Made by a program: the position numbers and the translations under genes. Under the pieces are notes generated by a model. It was given only the letters and a program-made list of their open reading frames with translations, was not told the origin of the DNA and did not search any database. Positions 1 to 7,819 of a stretch of 39,272 nucleotides of DNA are shown in pieces. This DNA is from JAYZVT01 sp050248375 (GTDB lineage: Bacteria > Pseudomonadota > Alphaproteobacteria > Rhizobiales > Methyloligellaceae): assembly GCA_050248375.1 (NCBI GenBank), contig JBFWSL010000003.1, positions 1 through 39,272 on the forward strand, written 5' to 3'. The stretch's first letter is position 1; each line of letters starts with the position of its first letter.

Positions 1-61
1 CCGCCTCATCCGGCCGGTCGAGCGCCGCGCCATGGATGACCGGGATGAAATTGTCAGGCAT
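1..61 (-). CDS. ATP-grasp / D-Ala-D-Ala ligase-like protein, N-terminal fragment
   Basis: Only the first 20 codons are inside the window; the reading starts MPDNFIPVIHGAALDRPDEA and runs off the left edge. The ATG lies one base after the TGA of the upstream ATP-grasp gene, so the two are almost certainly co-transcribed. The call as a second ATP-grasp-type ligase is an inference: lysine 2,3-aminomutase genes in alphaproteobacteria are often followed by two ligase-like genes. The visible residues alone do not prove the family. Confidence 0.45.
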   Translation of the reverse strand, partial: MPDNFIPVIHGAALDRPDEA

Positions 62-62
62 C

Positions 63-1076
63 TCAGGCGGCGCTCGCCAGCGTCCCCTGCTTCACCCCGG
101 CGATGCCGTAGCGCGCCGCGGCGGCATTGACGATACCGGCCATCAGCCACTCGTAGGTCCTGCCGGACAGGGTCGTGCAGATCGGCAGGTCCGAATGCTC
201 CGGATGCAGGCCGGCGAGCGGGTTGGCCTCCAGGAAGTGCGGCTGGCCGGCCGCATCGCAGCGGAAATCGAGACGTGCCGCGTCCCGGCATTCGAGCGCG
301 CGATAGGCGGCCAGTGCCGCAATGCCCACCGCCTTCGCCCCGGCGTCCGTGGCGAGTCTGTATTCCACGCGGGTCTCGCAGTTCTCCTTGTTGGAGAAGG
401 AGTAGACGTCGTCCACGCCGTTGGGCTTCACCACGATCTCCACGACGCCGATCACCTGCGCCCTGGCGCCGTTGCCGACGATACCGACCGTGAACTCGCG
501 CCCGGGCAGGAAGGATTCGACCAGCACCGGCTGCCCGAACTTCCTGATGAGCTTGCGGGCGAACTTCTCCAGCGCGGCCGCGTCCTGGACCCTGGACGCC
601 GCCTCGCAGCCCTTGCCGGTGCCTTCGGCCAGCGGCTTGACGAACAGCGGATAGCCGAGTTCAAGCTGCCCGGCCTCGCGGGCGTTGTGCAGAACGGCGA
701 AAGGCGCGGTGAGAATCCCCGCGTCGCGGACGATACGCTTGGCCACGGCCTTGTCGAGGGTGGCGGCGCAGGTCAGCGGATCGGAGAACACATACGCCTG
801 GCCGAACAGCTCGCACAGGGCCGGCACCTGCGCCTCGCGCGAACGGCCTGACAGACCTTCCGCTATGGAGAACACCAGATCCCAGCGTGCGCCGGAGACC
901 AGCCGCGCGGCAAGCTCGCGGCCATTGCCGACGCGCTCGACCGTGGCGCCCAGGCGCTCCAGCGCCGCGGCGATCTTGGCGATGGTGTCGGGCGTATCGA
1001 ACTCGGCCACCGCCTCTTCCGAATACCCCTCGCCGAGATAGTCGTCGCGAAGGTCGTACACGAAACCGATACGCAT
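63..1076 (-). CDS. D-alanine--D-alanine ligase-like ATP-grasp protein
   Basis: A protein of 337-338 residues with the layout of the D-Ala-D-Ala ligase family: an N-terminal Rossmann-like part (RIGFVYDLRDD), a central ATP-grasp part (YPLFVKPLAEGTGKG glycine-rich loop, VLVESFLPGREFTVGIVG) and the metal-binding end (ARLDFRCDAAGQPHFLEANPL, with the acidic and Asn ligands). Family members join an amino acid or peptide carboxylate to an amine with ATP. Because it is linked to lysine 2,3-aminomutase rather than to cell-wall genes, I infer it makes a beta-lysine-containing small peptide or conjugate, not peptidoglycan D-Ala-D-Ala. The ATG at 1076 shares its A with the TGA of kamA (TGATG), which indicates translational coupling; an in-frame GTG at 1079 is an alternative start. 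Confidence 0.85.
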   Translation of the reverse strand: MRIGFVYDLRDDYLGEGYSEEAVAEFDTPDTIAKIAAALERLGATVERVGNGRELAARLVSGARWDLVFSIAEGLSGRSREAQVPALCELFGQAYVFSDPLTCAATLDKAVAKRIVRDAGILTAPFAVLHNAREAGQLELGYPLFVKPLAEGTGKGCEAASRVQDAAALEKFARKLIRKFGQPVLVESFLPGREFTVGIVGNGARAQVIGVVEIVVKPNGVDDVYSFSNKENCETRVEYRLATDAGAKAVGIAALAAYRALECRDAARLDFRCDAAGQPHFLEANPLAGLHPEHSDLPICTTLSGRTYEWLMAGIVNAAAARYGIAGVKQGTLASAA

Positions 1077-2452
1077 CACAGGTGGCCTCCGTCCGCCGGG
1101 GCATCCGCCGGACCGGATTTGCCTGCGCCGGTCTTGTCTGCGCCAACCCAGCCGCCCGGATCGGGATAGCGGTAGACGCCGCCCTCGAAGTTGCGCAGCA
1201 GCAGGTCGTCGCCGTCACGGCCGACCACATAATCGGGCAGCAGCGGGATCTTGCCGCCACCGCCGGGTGCGTCGATCACATACTGGGGAACGGCGTAGCC
1301 GGTGGTGTGGCCGCGCAGACCCTCGATGATCTCGATGCCCCTGGAGACAGGCGTGCGGAAGTGGGCGGAGCCGGAGACCGGATCGCACTGGTAGAGGTAG
1401 TAGGGCTTCACACGGCGCATGAGCAGCCCGTGATAGAGCTTCTTCATGATATCGACATCGTCATTGATGCCCTTCAGCAGCACGGTCTGGCTGCCGAGCG
1501 GAACGCCGGCGTCGGCAAGCCGCGCCGTCGCCTCGGTGACCTCCGGGCTCAGGTCGGACGGATGCGTGAAATGGATGCTCATCCACAGCGGGTGATACTT
1601 CTTCAGCACCTTGGTCAGTCCGCGGGTGACGCGCATGGGCAGCACCACCGGCACCTTGGTGCCAAGGCGGATGAACTCCACATGCTTGATGGCCCGCAGG
1701 CGTCCGAGCAGGTAGTCGAGCTTCTCGTCGGCCAGCGTCAGCGGGTCGCCGCCCGAGATCAGCACGTCGCGAATTTCGGTGTGCGCCTCGATGTAGGCCA
1801 GCGCCTTCTCCCACTGGGACTTGTTGAACGCGTACTCGCCGCCCGGCTCGCCCACCATGCGTGAACGGGTGCAGTAGCGGCAGTAGGTCGAGCAGAAGCC
1901 GGTGGACAGAAACAGGACGCGGTCCGGGTATCGGTGAACGAGACCCTCGACGGCGGAATCGTGATCCTCGCCGAGCGGATCGTCCGCCTCGCCAGGGGTG
2001 CGCAGATACTCGTCGCCCACAGGAACATGGGTCCTGCGAAGCGGCTCCTGGGGATCGTTCAGCGACATCCGGGTCGCGTAGTAAGGGGTGATGCCAACCG
2101 GCAGCGAACCCTTGTGGCGGGTGATCGCTTCGCGTTCGCCGTCGGAAAGCGCGAAGATGCGCTCCAGCTCGGACAGGCTCTTGATGCGCTTGCGGAGCTG
2201 CCAGCGCCAGTCGTTCCACTCGGCCTGGGTGGCCTCGGGGAAGAACCGGCGGCGGAACGCCACCGCCTCGGCGCTCGCGGGGAAGCGCTCGGTGCGCGGC
2301 ACGAGGCGCACCACGGGCGCTCCGCCCGTCAGGGCCGGTCCGGTTTCGCTGGAATTTCTGGTCAGGCTGTCAAGGAGAAGTGTCGTCGTCCGACGACCGG
2401 GAGGTTCGGCCGGGCGCGAAGGCGCCGCCTCACCCACAAGGGTCTGCCTCAT
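1076..2452 (-). CDS. kamA: L-lysine 2,3-aminomutase (radical SAM)
   Basis: A 458-residue radical SAM enzyme that converts L-lysine to L-beta-lysine using a [4Fe-4S] cluster, S-adenosylmethionine and PLP. The cluster motif CxxxCxxC is at C187, C191 and C194 (CSTYCRYC). The PLP lysine is K401 in DAPGGGGK. The two aspartates that bind the lysine side-chain amine in characterised lysine 2,3-aminomutases are both present, D357 (QCD) and D394 (IDAP), which favours lysine over glutamate as substrate. The protein is longer than many homologues at the N-terminus; the first ~50 residues look unstructured, so a later start is possible. It is the first gene of a three-gene unit with two ATP-grasp genes, overlapping the next gene by one base. 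Confidence 0.9.
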   Translation of the reverse strand: MRQTLVGEAAPSRPAEPPGRRTTTLLLDSLTRNSSETGPALTGGAPVVRLVPRTERFPASAEAVAFRRRFFPEATQAEWNDWRWQLRKRIKSLSELERIFALSDGEREAITRHKGSLPVGITPYYATRMSLNDPQEPLRRTHVPVGDEYLRTPGEADDPLGEDHDSAVEGLVHRYPDRVLFLSTGFCSTYCRYCTRSRMVGEPGGEYAFNKSQWEKALAYIEAHTEIRDVLISGGDPLTLADEKLDYLLGRLRAIKHVEFIRLGTKVPVVLPMRVTRGLTKVLKKYHPLWMSIHFTHPSDLSPEVTEATARLADAGVPLGSQTVLLKGINDDVDIMKKLYHGLLMRRVKPYYLYQCDPVSGSAHFRTPVSRGIEIIEGLRGHTTGYAVPQYVIDAPGGGGKIPLLPDYVVGRDGDDLLLRNFEGGVYRYPDPGGWVGADKTGAGKSGPADAPADGGHL

Positions 2453-2668
2453 CTGGGGCTAGAGTCTCCAAGCTGCGGGCAACCGTCGCGCGACCATCGC
2501 CGTTGCTGTCGTCCCTCCCGCGAGCCGCGCTTGATATGCGCTCTTGGAATAGCCAATCAAGAGGAAAATCGCAGGGACCAATCAATTTTTTTGTTGCGTT
2601 CGGACGCAGACAGGTTCCGGAGGCGGGTGAGTCCCCGAGGCCGGGGATATCCGGCCGGCCCCCGGGAC
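2453..2668. other. Intergenic stretch between kamA and tRNA-Gln
   Basis: About 215 bases without a credible gene. It contains an AT-richer patch around 2570-2600 with a run of seven T and a short perfect hairpin (TGCGT, loop TCGG, ACGCA, near 2595-2608). The T run is on the wrong side of the hairpin for a terminator on either strand. The kamA promoter presumably lies here, but I could not recognise convincing -35/-10 boxes. Confidence 0.5.
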
Positions 2669-2742
2669 TGGCTGGGGCGCCAGGATTCGAACCTGGGATC
2701 ACGGGATCAAAACCCGTTGCCTTACCGCTTGGCCACGCCCCA
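2669..2742 (-). tRNA. tRNA-Gln (anticodon TTG)
   Basis: Read on the minus strand this folds as a complete cloverleaf. The acceptor stem TGGGGCG pairs with CGCCCCA over seven base pairs. The anticodon loop TTTTGAT carries TTG, and the T arm contains GGTTCGAATCC. The discriminator G is followed by an encoded CCA tail. The 5' bases UGGGG are typical of bacterial tRNA-Gln. Confidence 0.96.
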
Positions 2743-2797
2743 ATCCGCCGCATTTCACGCTGGCCCGCCGCCGGGGAAGCCCGGTGGCAGGCCGCAG

Positions 2798-2826
2798 CTT
2801 ATAGGTTATGGGCAGGGCGGGAGCAA
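2798..2826 (-). promoter_or_regulatory. Putative sigma70-type promoter of tRNA-Gln
   Basis: On the minus strand TTGCTC (2826-2821) is followed after exactly 17 bases by TATAAG (2803-2798). The predicted start near 2791 leaves a leader of about 50 nt before the tRNA 5' end. The assignment rests on matches to the consensus and on position only. Confidence 0.55.
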
Positions 2827-2918
2827 CCCGGCCGGCTGGCTCCCGGCCCCCATATTTCCATCGTTTGGCCCCTTCCCGCATGCTAACTGTCAACCTGAAG
2901 GAAGCACGGGGACAATCC

Positions 2919-3005
2919 ATGCCGGGCGGGATCGATCCAAGGCTGTTCATCGCCATGCTGTTCCTGGGCTGGATGGTCATCCTCAAGTGGTTCGGTGTTC
3001 TCTAG
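2919..3005 (+). CDS. Putative 28-residue single-span membrane peptide
   Basis: A short frame beginning MPGGIDPRLF and ending KWFGVL, with a central hydrophobic stretch of about 18 residues suited to one transmembrane helix. A purine-rich stretch (ACGGGGACA) sits 4-10 bases ahead of the ATG. It is too short for usual gene finders and lies alone between the two tRNA genes. An upstream in-frame ATG at 2880 would give 41 residues. Function unknown; it may be a real small protein or chance. Confidence 0.4.
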   Translation: MPGGIDPRLFIAMLFLGWMVILKWFGVL

Positions 3006-3022
3006 GGCCTCGCGCGCTTTGC

Positions 3023-3051
3023 TTGCGGCCACCGGATTGCGAGGCTATATA
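3023..3051 (+). promoter_or_regulatory. Putative promoter of tRNA-Pro
   Basis: TTGCGG (3023-3028), a 17-base spacer, then TATATA (3046-3051). The expected transcription start is near 3058, about 20 bases ahead of the mature tRNA-Pro. It is the best match to the sigma70 consensus seen in the window. Confidence 0.65.
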
Positions 3052-3076
3052 ACGGGCCGCCAAAGCGGCATGGTCG

Positions 3077-3153
3077 CGGAGTGTAGCGCAGCCTGGTAGC
3101 GCACCTCGTTCGGGACGAGGGGGTCGCAGGTTCAAATCCTGCCACTCCGACCA
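3077..3153 (+). tRNA. tRNA-Pro (anticodon CGG)
   Basis: A complete cloverleaf: acceptor stem CGGAGTG pairs with CACTCCG. The anticodon stem CCTCG/CGAGG encloses the loop TTCGGGA, giving anticodon CGG, and the T arm has GGTTCAAATCC. Discriminator A is followed by an encoded CCA (3151-3153). It reads the CCG proline codon, which is abundant in high-GC genomes. Confidence 0.97.
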
Positions 3154-3238
3154 CCGCCGCGGCCCACGGCAAAGAAACCATCAACAATGACTGCATCCGT
3201 CACGCCCACGGCCGCAATCCCGGATATACTCGGCGCCC

Positions 3239-4183
3239 ATGAGTACGGTTAACGCATCCGGCGGCGCGTCTTCGCAACTCGCCTTCAACCGGGAGATGAA
3301 CTTCGAGTATGGCGTGGCCCAGCAACTCGTGCCGGGCGTGCGCCGCGTCGTGGCGAACAATCCCAGCCCGTTCACCTTCAAGGGCACCAATACCTACATC
3401 GTCGGCCGCGGCGAGGTGGCGGTCATCGATCCAGGTCCGGAGGACCAAGCTCATCTCGACGCCCTCATGGCGGCGCTGAAGGGCGAGCAGGTCACCCATA
3501 TCCTGATCACCCATACCCATCTGGACCATACCGGCAACGTCGCCGCCCTGAAGGAACTGACGGGAGCCCGGATCTGCTCCTACGGCCCGGTGTCCGGCAA
3601 GCGCGGGGTGCGCACGTCGAGCCCGTCGGGAGAGGCTTTCGTGGACAAGGCCCTGGTTCCCGACCAGAAACTGGCGCAAGGCGACACCGTGCGCGGAGAG
3701 GGGTGGAGCCTAGAAGCGCTGCACACCCCGGGCCATGCTCCCGATCACCTGTGCTTCGCCTATGTGGGACGGCGGACGGTGTTCTCAGGCGACCATGTGA
3801 TGGGCTGGAACACGACGGTGGTGGCGCCGCCGGAGGGCCGCATGGGCGACTACATCACCTCGCTGGAGCTGCTGCTGAACAGGAACGACAAGGTGTTCTT
3901 CCCGGGACATGGCGGCCGTATCGAACTGCCCCAACGGGTGGTGCGCGCCTATCTCATGCACAGGCGCTGGCGCGAGCAGGCCGTGCTCTCCTGCCTGGAG
4001 GACGGGATGACCTTCATTCCCCAAATCGTCTCCAGAATATATGAGGGTCTGCATCCCAGCCTGGCAGGCGCCGCGGCCTTGTCTGTTCTTGCGCATCTTG
4101 AGTACCTTGCGCAGAGGGGTCTTGTTGTCGCGAGTACATCTCCTCCCGCAATCGAGACAGCCTTTTCTCTTCCTCGGCCTTGA
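3239..4183 (+). CDS. MBL-fold metallo-hydrolase (LACTB2-like)
   Basis: A 314-residue metallo-beta-lactamase-fold hydrolase. The metal site is visible: HxHxDH at H92, H94, D96 and H97 (THTHLDHTG), then HTPGHAPDH, the bridging Asp in FSGDHVMGW and the last His in FFPGHGGRI. The C-terminal part (SRIYEGLHPSLAGAAALSV and following) matches the small winged-helix domain of the LACTB2 group, whose human member is an endoribonuclease; the bacterial substrate is not known. The last ~170 bases overlap head-on with the 3' end of the DUF1499 gene. Residues after about 290 look non-conserved and probably arise by read-through. The ribosome-binding site is weak, and M20 is an alternative start. Confidence 0.9.
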   Translation: MSTVNASGGASSQLAFNREMNFEYGVAQQLVPGVRRVVANNPSPFTFKGTNTYIVGRGEVAVIDPGPEDQAHLDALMAALKGEQVTHILITHTHLDHTGNVAALKELTGARICSYGPVSGKRGVRTSSPSGEAFVDKALVPDQKLAQGDTVRGEGWSLEALHTPGHAPDHLCFAYVGRRTVFSGDHVMGWNTTVVAPPEGRMGDYITSLELLLNRNDKVFFPGHGGRIELPQRVVRAYLMHRRWREQAVLSCLEDGMTFIPQIVSRIYEGLHPSLAGAAALSVLAHLEYLAQRGLVVASTSPPAIETAFSLPRP

Positions 4184-5066
4184 GCCGCTCGCGCTCCGCC
4201 CTCGCCTTGCGCGCCTTCTCCCGCTCGGCGGCGGCGCGCCTGGCCAGCGCCAGCTCCAGGGCTTCCTTTTCACCCTTCTCCAGACCGAAGCGGATTTCGT
4301 CGAACAGACTGGCGACCCGCCTGGCGTTGGCGCCGAAGTCGTGCTCGCCGTAGCGGGACGCCGAGCGCACGTCGATCAGGGTCTCACGGCCGTGCGGCGT
4401 CACGCGGATAGCCACGTCGTCCGGAAAGCCCATGACGAGCGTGCGGGCGACGGCCTCGATGCGGCCGGGCTCCGTGCCCGCGGGCTCCACGGCGCTGACG
4501 ATGTGCCAGTGGAGCCGCTCGGCCGCCTGGCGCACCAGGTCGAAGGTCTGGTCGGCCGAGCGTTCCAGCGCAAGCGGCCGGACATCGGGATAGGCCTCCA
4601 TCTGACGGCCCGCGAAGCGGTCCCGGGGATAATCGAGCGCGGCACCCTGATCCCGGCGATCGGGGGCAAGCACACGGAACTTCGGCGGATCGTCGACATT
4701 GGTGGTGATGTCATTGAGCTGGGGCCGGAACATAAGGTCCGGCAGAAACCAGGCCGGCCCGGCGAGCACCAGAAGGGCAATGACCGCGGCGGCGGCGGCG
4801 CGGTCCATGCCATCCACTCCGGTGCGCCAGACCTCCGCGGCAGCGGCAGCCGCGAGCAGCAGGGCGGCCACGGCGGCGGCGATCGACACGGCGAGCAGGT
4901 TGACAGCCACCGGGGTGGCGATCCAGCCGAAGCGATGCAGCACGACCGCGAGCAGGATCGCCTGGGCGGCGAACAGCGCGAAGCGGCGGCTCCACAGGGC
5001 GCGCCCGGAAATCCTCGAAAAACGGCGTGCCGTCCTGGCCTGCGAGGGGATCGTGGTCGTGCTCAT
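4014..5066 (-). CDS. DUF1499 family membrane protein with charged C-terminal coiled coil
   Basis: 350 residues from the ATG at 5066. The N-terminal half holds about three hydrophobic segments (ALFAAQAILLAVVLHRFGWIA; VNLLAVSIAAAVAALLLAAAA; AAAAVIALLVLAGPAWFLPD). The DUF1499 domain follows, starting at NDITTNVDDPPKF, a characteristic beginning of that family, and including the SADQTFDLVRQAA and IDVRSASRYGEHDFGANARRV blocks. After it comes a Glu/Arg/Lys/Ala-rich helix, probably a coiled coil, and a polar tail. The function of DUF1499 is not known. The last 170 bases run antiparallel through the conserved end of the MBL hydrolase gene, so the tail may be a lineage-specific extension. Confidence 0.82.
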   Translation of the reverse strand: MSTTTIPSQARTARRFSRISGRALWSRRFALFAAQAILLAVVLHRFGWIATPVAVNLLAVSIAAAVAALLLAAAAAAEVWRTGVDGMDRAAAAAVIALLVLAGPAWFLPDLMFRPQLNDITTNVDDPPKFRVLAPDRRDQGAALDYPRDRFAGRQMEAYPDVRPLALERSADQTFDLVRQAAERLHWHIVSAVEPAGTEPGRIEAVARTLVMGFPDDVAIRVTPHGRETLIDVRSASRYGEHDFGANARRVASLFDEIRFGLEKGEKEALELALARRAAAEREKARKARAERERLKAEEEKRLSRLREEMYSRQQDPSAQGTQDAQEQTRPRRLPGWDADPHIFWRRFGE

Positions 5067-5125
5067 AGGCTGACACCGCCTTATGGTCGCAATAGGACCC
5101 AAGGCGTAACGCGACCGCCTTTGCC

Positions 5126-5173
5126 TGTCCAGCCCGGGCCCTGCCCAGCCCGGGCCCTGTCCAGCCCGGGGCA
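5126..5173. repeat. Three tandem copies of a 16-bp GC-rich unit
   Basis: Units TGTCCAGCCCGGGCCC, TGCCCAGCCCGGGCCC and TGTCCAGCCCGGGGCA follow each other without gaps at 5126, 5142 and 5158. They lie in the shared upstream region of the divergent DUF1499 and aminotransferase genes. Each unit contains the CCCGGG palindrome. Confidence 0.85.
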
Positions 5174-5202
5174 GGCGGCGGTGCTGCGGCGATAGTCCCT
5201 CT

Positions 5203-5230
5203 TTGATGGCGCGAGCATTCTGGCTATACC
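5203..5230 (+). promoter_or_regulatory. Putative promoter of the aminotransferase gene
   Basis: TTGATG (5203-5208), a 16-base spacer, then TATACC (5225-5230), about 57 bases ahead of the ATG at 5287. This is assigned by consensus match only. Confidence 0.4.
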
Positions 5231-5286
5231 GGCGCGGTTCCCCGCAGCCTTTCGGGCGCCCTTGCGCCCAGACCGGAGCCAGCCCG

Positions 5287-6663
5287 ATGACCGCCCTGAC
5301 CAACGCGCAGATGCGCGACGTCGAGACCCTTATCCATCCCTACACCAACCTCGACGCGCACCGCACGGCGGGTCCGCTGATCCTGGAGCGCGGCGAAGGC
5401 GTGCACGTCTGGGACAATACCGGCAAGCGCTATATCGAGGGCATGGCCGGGCTGTGGTGCACCGCGCTCGGCTACGGCAACAAGGAACTGATCGAGGCCG
5501 CGAAGGAACAGCTCGAGAAACTCTCCTTCACGCACATCTTCGGCGGCAAGTCGCACGATCCCGCCATAACGCTGGCGGAAATGGTGAAGGAGATCTCTCC
5601 TGCCCCGGCGTCCAAGGTGTTCTTCGCCGGCTCCGGCTCGGAAGCCAACGACACCCAGATCAAGCTCGCCTGGTATTACAACAACGCCCGCGGCAAGCCG
5701 GAGAAGAAGAAGATCATCTCTCGCCAGCGGGCCTATCATGGCGTGACGCTGGCGACGGCCAGCCTCACCGGCCTGCCCGCCAACCACCGCGACTTCGACC
5801 TGCCGCTGGAGCGCTTCATCCACACCGGCTCGCCGCACCACTATCATGACGCTGAGCCCGGCGAGAGCGAGGCGGAATTCTCCGAACGGCGCGCCCGCGA
5901 GTTGCAGGAAATGATCGAGCGCGAGGGGCCGGACACCATCGCCGCATTCATCGCCGAGCCGGTGATGGGCGCGGGCGGCGTGGTGGTGCCGCCGCAAGGC
6001 TATTTCGAGGCGGTGCAGAAGGTCCTCGACCAGTACGACATCCTGTTCATCGTGGACGAGGTGATCTGCGGCTTCGGGCGCACCGGCAACATGTTCGGCA
6101 GCGAGACGTTCAAGCTGAAGCCCGACACCATCTCCATGGCCAAGGCCATCACCTCGGCCTATGCGCCGCTCGGCGCGCTGACCGTGCCCGAGGAAATGTA
6201 CCAGGCGATGCTGGACGAAAGCCGCAAGATCGGCGCCTTCGGCCACGGCTTCACCTATTCCGGCCATCCGCTGTGCACGGCCGTCGGCGTGAAGACGCTG
6301 GAGATCTACAAGCGCATCGACATCGTGGGAAAGGTACGCAAGGTCGCGCCGCTGTTCCAGAAGCGGCTGGAGGCGCTCGGCGGCCACCCGCTGGTGGGCG
6401 AGGCGCGCGGCATCGGATTGCTGGGGGCGCTCGAACTCGTGGCCGACAAGGGAGCGAAGAAGAATTTCGATCCCAAGCAGGGCGTCGGCGCCAAGGCCGG
6501 CTATTTCATCCAGGACGAGGGCCTGATCGTGCGCAGCATCTTCAACGACACGCTGACGCTGTGTCCGCCTCTGGTCATCTCCGAGGAGGAGATCACCGAG
6601 ATGTTCGACGCGCTGGAACGCGGGCTGGACCGCACCGCGGTCTGGCTGAAGACGAACGGATAA
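5287..6663 (+). CDS. Class III (omega) aminotransferase, PLP-dependent
   Basis: 458 residues of the fold-type I class III transaminase family, which move an amino group from omega-amines or omega-amino acids to pyruvate or another keto acid. The phosphate-binding GSGSEAND is at ~115-122, the PLP-ring aspartate is D257 (FIVDEVICGFGRTG) and the Schiff-base lysine is K286 in SMAKAITSAYAPLGA. Family members with this N-terminus (HPYTNLDAHRTAGPL) include beta-alanine, GABA and polyamine transaminases; the donor cannot be read from the sequence. The start at 5287 is chosen because GGAG lies ~7-10 bases upstream and conservation starts right after it. It stands alone as a transcription unit, followed by a palindromic repeat. 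Confidence 0.93.
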   Translation: MTALTNAQMRDVETLIHPYTNLDAHRTAGPLILERGEGVHVWDNTGKRYIEGMAGLWCTALGYGNKELIEAAKEQLEKLSFTHIFGGKSHDPAITLAEMVKEISPAPASKVFFAGSGSEANDTQIKLAWYYNNARGKPEKKKIISRQRAYHGVTLATASLTGLPANHRDFDLPLERFIHTGSPHHYHDAEPGESEAEFSERRARELQEMIEREGPDTIAAFIAEPVMGAGGVVVPPQGYFEAVQKVLDQYDILFIVDEVICGFGRTGNMFGSETFKLKPDTISMAKAITSAYAPLGALTVPEEMYQAMLDESRKIGAFGHGFTYSGHPLCTAVGVKTLEIYKRIDIVGKVRKVAPLFQKRLEALGGHPLVGEARGIGLLGALELVADKGAKKNFDPKQGVGAKAGYFIQDEGLIVRSIFNDTLTLCPPLVISEEEITEMFDALERGLDRTAVWLKTNG

Positions 6664-6703
6664 GCGGACGAGGCGATGCGCCCGCCCGAATGACGATCCG
6701 GCC

Positions 6704-6789
6704 TAGCGCATCATCCGGCCAAGTGGAATCGCCTGCCCGACAGGATGATGCGCCAGGAAAAGTGGTATCCACTTTTCCGGATCATGCTC
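6704..6789. repeat. Dispersed palindromic repeat, copy 1
   Basis: Two adjacent inverted repeats fill the gap between converging genes. GCGCATCATC (6707-6716) pairs with GATGATGCGC (6744-6753). GGAAAAGTGG (6756-6765), loop TAT, pairs with CCACTTTTCC (6769-6778), followed by GGATCATGCTC. Copies 2 and 3 share the same order of blocks. In RNA each would form two hairpins; the element may act as a bidirectional terminator or transcript stabiliser. Confidence 0.88.
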
Positions 6790-7818
6790 TTAGCGCACAA
6801 CCGCGAGCTTTCCGTTCTCCAGGCCCATGACGAGCCAGGGGCGCTGGCCCCTCGCCGGCCTGACGGGCAGGATTTCCGTCACCACCGGCGACGGCAGGGC
6901 GATGCGCAGCGGTTCCGCCACGGCGCCGCCCGCAAGCGAAATGACACGCAGGGTCCTGCGGTCGGCGGAGGGAACGAGCAGGTCAGCGATGCCGTCGCTG
7001 TCAAAATCGCCGGCCACGCTCATCTGCAAGGCACGCGAACCGGCGGCATGGTTGGAGAAGCCGTTGAGCGCGCGCTTGAGCGTCAGCCTGCCGTCACGGT
7101 AGTCCCAGAACTCCAGCCTGCCGCCGATATGGGGCGTGACGACGATGGCAACCTCAAGACGTCCGTCGCCATCGAAGTCGGCGATGCCCGCCGGATTGAG
7201 CCAGCGGTTGGGCTGGCCGACGGGCGGCGTCTCGGCGACGATCTCAAGTCCGTGCAACCCGGTCAGCCTGGCGATGGCGAGCGCCGCGCCCTTGTGAACA
7301 TAGCTGCGGACGACGATGACCTCGTCGGACTTGTCGCCGTCGAGATCGGCGATGCGGGGCTCCAGGTCCTCGAACACGGACTCCAGGTTCAGCGTGAGGG
7401 TGAAGCGCTTGCGCAGCTCGTTCTCGACGACCAGCGCCTCCGCCTCGATGGCGTCGCCCAGCACGCCATGGCCATAGCGCCTTGTCGGCTTCGCATACCA
7501 GGCCGCCCGGATGTCGTTGCGCCCGGTGGCAAGCCGCCCGTCCGGCAGCGCGTCCGGCGGCAGCGGCAGGATGTCAACGGGCTGGGTGATGGCTTGAGGG
7601 CAGATGCTTTCACCGCAGGTTTCCAGGCGGAACCACCTGCCGCCCTCAGCCTCCACCCGCACGGAGGCGAGATAATTCCTGTCGAGACCGAAGATCACGC
7701 GCTGGGGCGCGGCCGGCATGTCCACCAGTTCGACGCGCCAGTCCGCGGCCCTCGAGTCGCGGACGAGCAGGCCCACGACAAGGACAGCGAGCAGACCACG
7801 TATCAGGGATGCGGCCAC
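6790..7818 (-). CDS. Exported FG-GAP/VCBS-type repeat protein
   Basis: 342 residues with a GTG start at 7818, one base after the SDR stop codon. It begins with a clear signal peptide (AASLIRGLLAVLVVGLLV, cleavage near SRAAD). The body has repeated calcium-loop-like motifs DLDGDKSDE, DFDGDGRLE and DFDSDGIAD, as in FG-GAP/VCBS beta-propeller proteins, so a periplasmic or surface propeller is likely. Ligand unknown. The tight spacing makes it the last gene of a pdxH-SDR-propeller unit, though the link between the functions is not obvious. It ends against palindromic repeat copy 1. Confidence 0.82.
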   Translation of the reverse strand: MAASLIRGLLAVLVVGLLVRDSRAADWRVELVDMPAAPQRVIFGLDRNYLASVRVEAEGGRWFRLETCGESICPQAITQPVDILPLPPDALPDGRLATGRNDIRAAWYAKPTRRYGHGVLGDAIEAEALVVENELRKRFTLTLNLESVFEDLEPRIADLDGDKSDEVIVVRSYVHKGAALAIARLTGLHGLEIVAETPPVGQPNRWLNPAGIADFDGDGRLEVAIVVTPHIGGRLEFWDYRDGRLTLKRALNGFSNHAAGSRALQMSVAGDFDSDGIADLLVPSADRRTLRVISLAGGAVAEPLRIALPSPVVTEILPVRPARGQRPWLVMGLENGKLAVVR

Positions 7819-7819
7819 G

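Noticed and set aside
2584..2608. T run next to a hairpin (TGCGT-TCGG-ACGCA) as a terminator after tRNA-Gln
   Set aside because: In both directions the T tract is on the wrong side of the stem: minus-strand RNA would carry A after the hairpin.
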